This document shows positions 27,801 to 33,800 of a stretch of DNA of 64,000 nucleotides, in pieces (position 1 is the stretch's first letter; every line of letters begins with the position of its first letter). The position numbers were made by a program, and so were the translations under genes. The notes beneath the pieces are model-generated. The model was not told the origin of the DNA and did no database searches. It was given only the letters and a program-made list of their open reading frames with translations. This DNA comes from Nereocystis luetkeana. Taxonomy: Eukaryota > Sar > Phaeophyceae > Laminariales > Laminariaceae. The stretch covers positions 8,053,700-8,117,699 of the forward strand of contig JARUPZ010000026.1 in NCBI GenBank assembly GCA_031213475.1, in the 5' to 3' direction.

Positions 27801-30800
27801 TGTTCCCCGTCCCTGCTGTAATTTTATATCGGAGGGGGTGTACGCACGGGTTGGCGTGGTCACTCCTCCTGCAGTAGTTCTCTTGCTTTGCGGAATACAC
27901 CAGGTACTACCAGGCTTCTAGTTGTGGTCTCGGGCATGGAAATCGTACCGGAGGGGTTGGTTACCCCCCCCCCCCCCCCCCCCCCCCCACCCACCCGGTG
28001 GTGTTTGTTGGTGCGTATCATCGAGATCGCGTTGATCACCTGGACCCGAGCCTGCCGTCGGGCAGAACGGACCCAACCCAGGAAACCAGTCCTAGACCAA
28101 GAGGCTAGATCAAATGCACCAGAACTATATACGCACCGGAGTATCGTGATATATGCTGTGGGAGTCGAGGATCTGTTCGAGGTGGCGCAAGCTTGTCAGG
28201 AGGCGTTCTACGATAGAGGTTCCCCCTAAACTTTCTGAGGCTCCTCGCCTAAGGAGTTCCACACCTCACCCGATAACTGACTTCAGAAAAAAGCAGACTG
28301 TATCCCGATGAATAATCCCATGCCCCACGTTTGCGAAAAAGGCATCTTTTTTAGCAAGGTTGGCATTCCGACGATTTCGGGTTGAGAAGCTCCGTCACTC
28401 AGAAAATATTTACGGGGGACCATAGTTAACAGGACCTATGGTTATGCCGGTCGCCCCGGTGGTTCAAGTGGTTAACCTCGAATTCTACTTGTTTGAGTCC
28501 TGGGTTCGAGCCCCAGGTGGGTCGGACTTTAACTTTATTTGAAAAAATAAAAAAGGATTCAATTGTTGAGAGCGCCTTGCAGCGTGGGTAGGCATAATTC
28601 GATGCGAGTCGACGAGGGAAGAAAAGGCTGAAATCTTCTCGCGATAAAAATTGAAGGCACGTACCGTAGCGGGAAGGGGGGAGAAGAGCCTGCTATGCGA
28701 CCCCGGATCTGAGTTACGAGTTGGAAGGAGAGAGAGAAGAAGATGTGCGAAGATAATGAATGGGATGAGAAAAAAATAAACTAAAAAAATAAAAATGGTA
28801 CACATAAAAACCTATATGTTTAACCATTTTTACTAACAATATTTGGTCCTGTTGACTATGGCCCCCCGTAATACCTCGAGCGTAGAATGCGTCTCAGTCT
28901 TGAAGTGCCGGCCGGTCGTAGTACTGTATGTCACAGCTGAGGCCTTCTGATGACACGCATTTTCCCTCCACATACCGCTGTTATCCCTTCTATTACGGGG
29001 GACCATAGTTAACAGCACCAAATATTGTTAGTAAAAATAGGCAAACATATAGGTTTTTATGTATACCATAGGTTCCATTAACTGTGGCCCCCCGTAATAC
29101 TGCAGGACTGTGCTTCCGTTAGTGGGGACGAACCGCTTACAACTTGACAGGTTATTGTCCCATGAACGGGACTGCAGGGTTGGCCTCCGCTGAAACCCCT
29201 CCCTGATGGGCAAGTATGTCTCGCTTACGGCGGCAACTTCAACTGCTGTGCGTGCCACTCCGGGCTATAAGGACCGCTTGGTACTAATATTATGTGTAAA
29301 CGGTCCTTATATTTACGATCAGAGTGGTCATGTTTTTTTTTGTTGATTTGCGGAGAGTTATTTTGCTTCGGATTTCCGGTTTCAGATCTCGGGGGTGTCA
29401 AGATCTGCCGCTTGACCCACAGCCCGAACGATGGCCCTGGATTTTTTTTTTGAGTAGTCGCAAAAACGAAGAGAGTCTCGCCTGGCTTGAAAATTTTCAA
29501 GAAGCACAAACTGTTCGCCGCTGTGTCGCTATCTAACAGGGGTGGAAGCCTGAGGATGTCAAGTTCTTCCGACACGCCTACGTGAAGTGCATCCTGGCGA
29601 CCGACCTCGCCCTGTCCCTCGAGTACATCTCCAAGTTCCAGAGCTTGACGAACAACATGTTGGCGAGAGAAGCCTCCCAGAGCAGCACCTCTAGCACTGC
29701 CACCAGCAGCGTCGGCATGGGCAGCCCTAGGGGCTCTACCAGCGGTAAGCGCGCTTTTTCTTCCCAAACTAAACTGCTGAACTTAACCAACGTATATACA
29801 TATATATATAGCCGACTTATACTTCACGTACACTCTATTACGAGGGACCATATTTGTTAGGACCTACGATACAGACAAACACCTACCAGGTATATATTTC
29901 GCTATTTTCAGTAACAATATTTTGTCTTATTTACTATGGTCCCCCGTAACAGTACTCCAACCCCAACCGGTTTGCCTCCCCAAAACAAATGCTTGCAGGT
30001 CTGAAGGCGATAGCACCTTTTAGCACCGCAGTCCCGATTGCGGGGACAAAACACTCAAATTCCGAGCAGTTTGTCCCCAAAACGGGACTGCGGTTCGAAA
30101 AAGGGCTAAGGCGTAGGCCGGTCACGACTAGAACTACCTAAGTACCCCGAGCAATACGTGCTGAATGGATGAGCCCTTGACCTTAAGGAGTGCAGTTTTA
30201 TTCGGGGGGAGGCGTATTGCTCAGAATTTGAGCGGTGTGTCTCCAAAACGGGACTGCAGTTTTTTGCCCTGAAGGGGTGATGTGGGTGGAAAACGAGCAG
30301 GGACTGGTGCTTCGCCTAAGGGAGTGTACCTACTTGTTGCTTCCCTCAACCATTTTCACCATTGGCCACGCACCCTTTTCGAGACGGGGCAGCGCCGTTC
30401 CAGCTCACAATAACAGAGCACGCCTCCAACAGTTGGGCGCTCACTACGTTGTTTCCTCATAAGTATACGAAGTATAACATTGAAGCGTTTTTGTTAATCT
30501 CGCCCCCTTTCCCATCTCGCCGGCCCGTGGCCACCGTCTATCTCCTGGCTATAGGGCAGCGATCGTTTTCCCGCCACTGTAGCATCTAGTGTGCCACCGA
30601 CACTCCTCTCTTGTCGCATCAACCGTCTATTATTGTTTTGTCATCTCCGGTAGGATGCCACGATTATTCAACTCTACCGCGCTTAGGCAGCTCGGGCGGA
30701 GGGGGCTCTTGTCACCTCTCTCAAAAAGCCGAAAGTTGAAAATGCGTTGGTGGTGCTTATATGCCGTACCCTGCGAAGAAGCCAGAATTCAGACCAACAA

Positions 30801-33800
30801 AAAAAAAAATAGGGTACGGTTCGAAGGAACGTCGCTTTTTGTCAGCCCGGGGGTGAGCCGCACGTACGTACCTATACGGCGCAGAGCGAAAAAAGGGCTA
30901 AGCGCTCGTTTTGCCGAGAACGGTGAGGGTTTCTTAAGTCAACATGCGTTATCTTCTCGTGTATGTACGTACATGTGCAAGCGTATTACGGGGGACCACA
31001 ATTGATAGGACCTACGGTACACACAAAAACCTACCAGGTATATATTGCCCTATTTTACTAACATTAGTTGGTCCTATTTACTCTCGCCCCCCGCAATAGT
31101 CCCAAAAGGGCTATAGACTGAGAACGGCAAGGAAGGAAGGCTCTCTCGCTCTCGGCCGGAATATTTAATTTCCCGAAAAAAACACCATGTTCGGTATTTA
31201 TTGACGATCGACAACCATTTTGTTTCCCGTGCTGATGGCGTCACGCTCTGTTCCCGAATATAAGCACCTTTAGTGTGTCAATACAGAACAAAACCACACT
31301 TTATGTTTGGGGGCAGTAAGTCGCGCGGGTCCCCAAAGGGGCCTAGTACTTAGTCACCCCCCCCCCCTCTATACCGTTCGAGTACGTATCCTTGGCCCAG
31401 CACGCGCCTTCATGGGTGTCTTTGCAGCGGGGATATTTTACGGTGTAATACCCTGGGCTATCCGGGTATCGCACCTGGTAGTTTTCAGAGTCCTTCACGG
31501 GTCATGGCCCCAACGCGCGGGTCCGGCCAGGGAGTTTTCGACAGCCCGCGGGTTAGGTAGGGACGGGTCAGGTCAGGACGGGTCGGATCGCGTCGGGTCG
31601 GGTCGGGTCGGATCAGCAGAATTTACAAATCCTCATGGATCGGGTCCGGTCACCGTTACCTGACCTGACCCCACCAAATCCGTGACGCGACCCAACCCCA
31701 CCGGATCCGACCCGACCCGACCCGACCCGACCCGACCCGACCCGACCCGACCCGACCCGACCCGACCCGACCCGACCCGACCCGACCCGACCCGACCCGA
31801 CCCGACCCGACCCGACCCGACCCGACCCGACCCGACCCGACCCGACCCCACCGGATCCGACCCGACCCGACCCGACCCGACCCGACCCGACCCGACCCGA
31901 CCCGACCCGACCCGACCCGACCCGACCCGACCCGACCCGACCCGACCCGACCCGACCCGACCCGACCCGACCCGACCCGACCCGACCCGACCCGACCCGA
32001 CCCGACCCGACCCCACCCGACCCGACCCGACCCGACCCGACCTGATCCGCGAGGTTTTGACACGGCTCGTCAACAGTCCTGATTGTTCTAGGCATACTCG
32101 GGTAGGTATAGGTACCCGGGTACCTCCTGAGGTAGGTACCCGGGTGCCCCCAGAGGTAGATACCCGGGTACACCCAGAGGTAAATACCAGGGTACTCCCA
32201 GAGGCAGGTGCCCGAGTGCCCCCAGCGGCAGATATATCACTGATATACTCTGAACCATCCGAGTACCGAATGTCGTTTGTTTCGGGTATACCCGAGTAGG
32301 TACCCGGGTACCTCTAGAGCATGTACTCGGTCCTTATTACGGATACACGCACCCTTGAAGCTCCCCATTAACGGATTATATACTTGACTTGTTCGGATGC
32401 AGGGAATGGGGGGAGCTTAGGAGGGGCAGCGAAAGCGAACGGGAAAGAAAAGGGAGTCGGGAAGGTGGGGGGGGTCGGGCTGGAGAGCATCCAGAGCCAG
32501 ACGCTGCTGCTGCAGATGGTGCTTAAGGTGAGAAAACGTATATCACGAGTATCTATATGTACTACGAAACCGGGCTGTGTTGGACGCGTCAGGCCTCGTT
32601 TGGCCTTGAGGCACCAAGTACTCGACCTTAGTGTCGGGAGGGGCGATCAGTCAAGCGGTCAAACGAGGTGACCGGACACATTTCAAGTCTATCGAACTAG
32701 TTTTAGCGTAGGATACGGTCAGCCAAGCGGCCAGACCGAGGTCGCCTGCGCGGCAAGTTTGAACGATACTATTCATCATGTAAGAGGGTGGTCAGTCAAG
32801 CGATCAAATCGTGGTCTATTAATAGTAGCACATTAATGTGCAGTTTATAGCGTACGGGGCGGTCAGTCGAGCGGTCAAACCGCGGTCTCAACAAGCATGT
32901 GAAATAATCCTAGGTTTAGTGTAGAGGCGCGGTCAGTCAAGCGGTCAAACCGCGGTCTACTAGGATATTAACGTACTATTCACACTGTAGGGAGCGGTCA
33001 GTCCAGCGGTCAAACCGCGGTCTACTATTAACAGTAGTATACCAATACACTATTTACAGTGCAGGGAACGGGCAGTCGAGTGACCAAACGGCGGTCCTTC
33101 GAAGATGGGTGGGGCGAACCTCCCAACCAAAACTCGGTCAAAGCTCCCGTTCTCATTTTCCACGGAGGCTGCTTCTCGAACGTCGGGTTTGTTCTGCGTT
33201 TTCTTCAACCACGCTCTGCTCTACTAGAAGACCGCGAGTTGGCTGGTCGACGGGGCGCCCTCCCGCACGAGCGAGCGAGGGCACCTCAGAGCTCCTGCGC
33301 TCGATAAAACACGATGCTGCTGTAGTAGGAGATCCCGATTCTAGGCGTTGACAGTAGCGTATGAGGGGGTCGTGATTGGAGCTGGACATTTGCCGGCGCA
33401 GGCAAAAACATGTGTACATACAGTACGCACCGTGTTACAAAATGTGTGTGCTCTCAACCCTTTTAGGACTGTTAAGGGCTATTGCGGGAGACCATGGTAA
33501 ATAGGGGACCTACGGTACACACAAAACCCTGTATATATTACCTATTTTTACTAGCACTATTTGGTCCTATTTAATACGTTCCCCCGTAGTGCTGCAGTCC
33601 CGTACCGGGAACAAAACCGCTCATAATTTGAGTGTTTTGTCCCCAGAAGGGGGCTGCAGTCCTAGGAGGATCAAGACATGTGCATGCTAACGGCAGCGGT
33701 ACCGTGTGCCTGGTGTTCGTTTCTGATGACCCCAACGTTTGGTTTCCGTTCGTGTGTAGGTGGCTGATGTCGCCCACCCGTGCAAGCCGTGGGACATTCA

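Noticed and set aside
31613..32299. Long open frames on both strands (Gly-Arg-Val or Pro-Asp-Pro-Thr-Arg repeats)
   Set aside because: Pure products of the CCCGA satellite; open in several frames at once.
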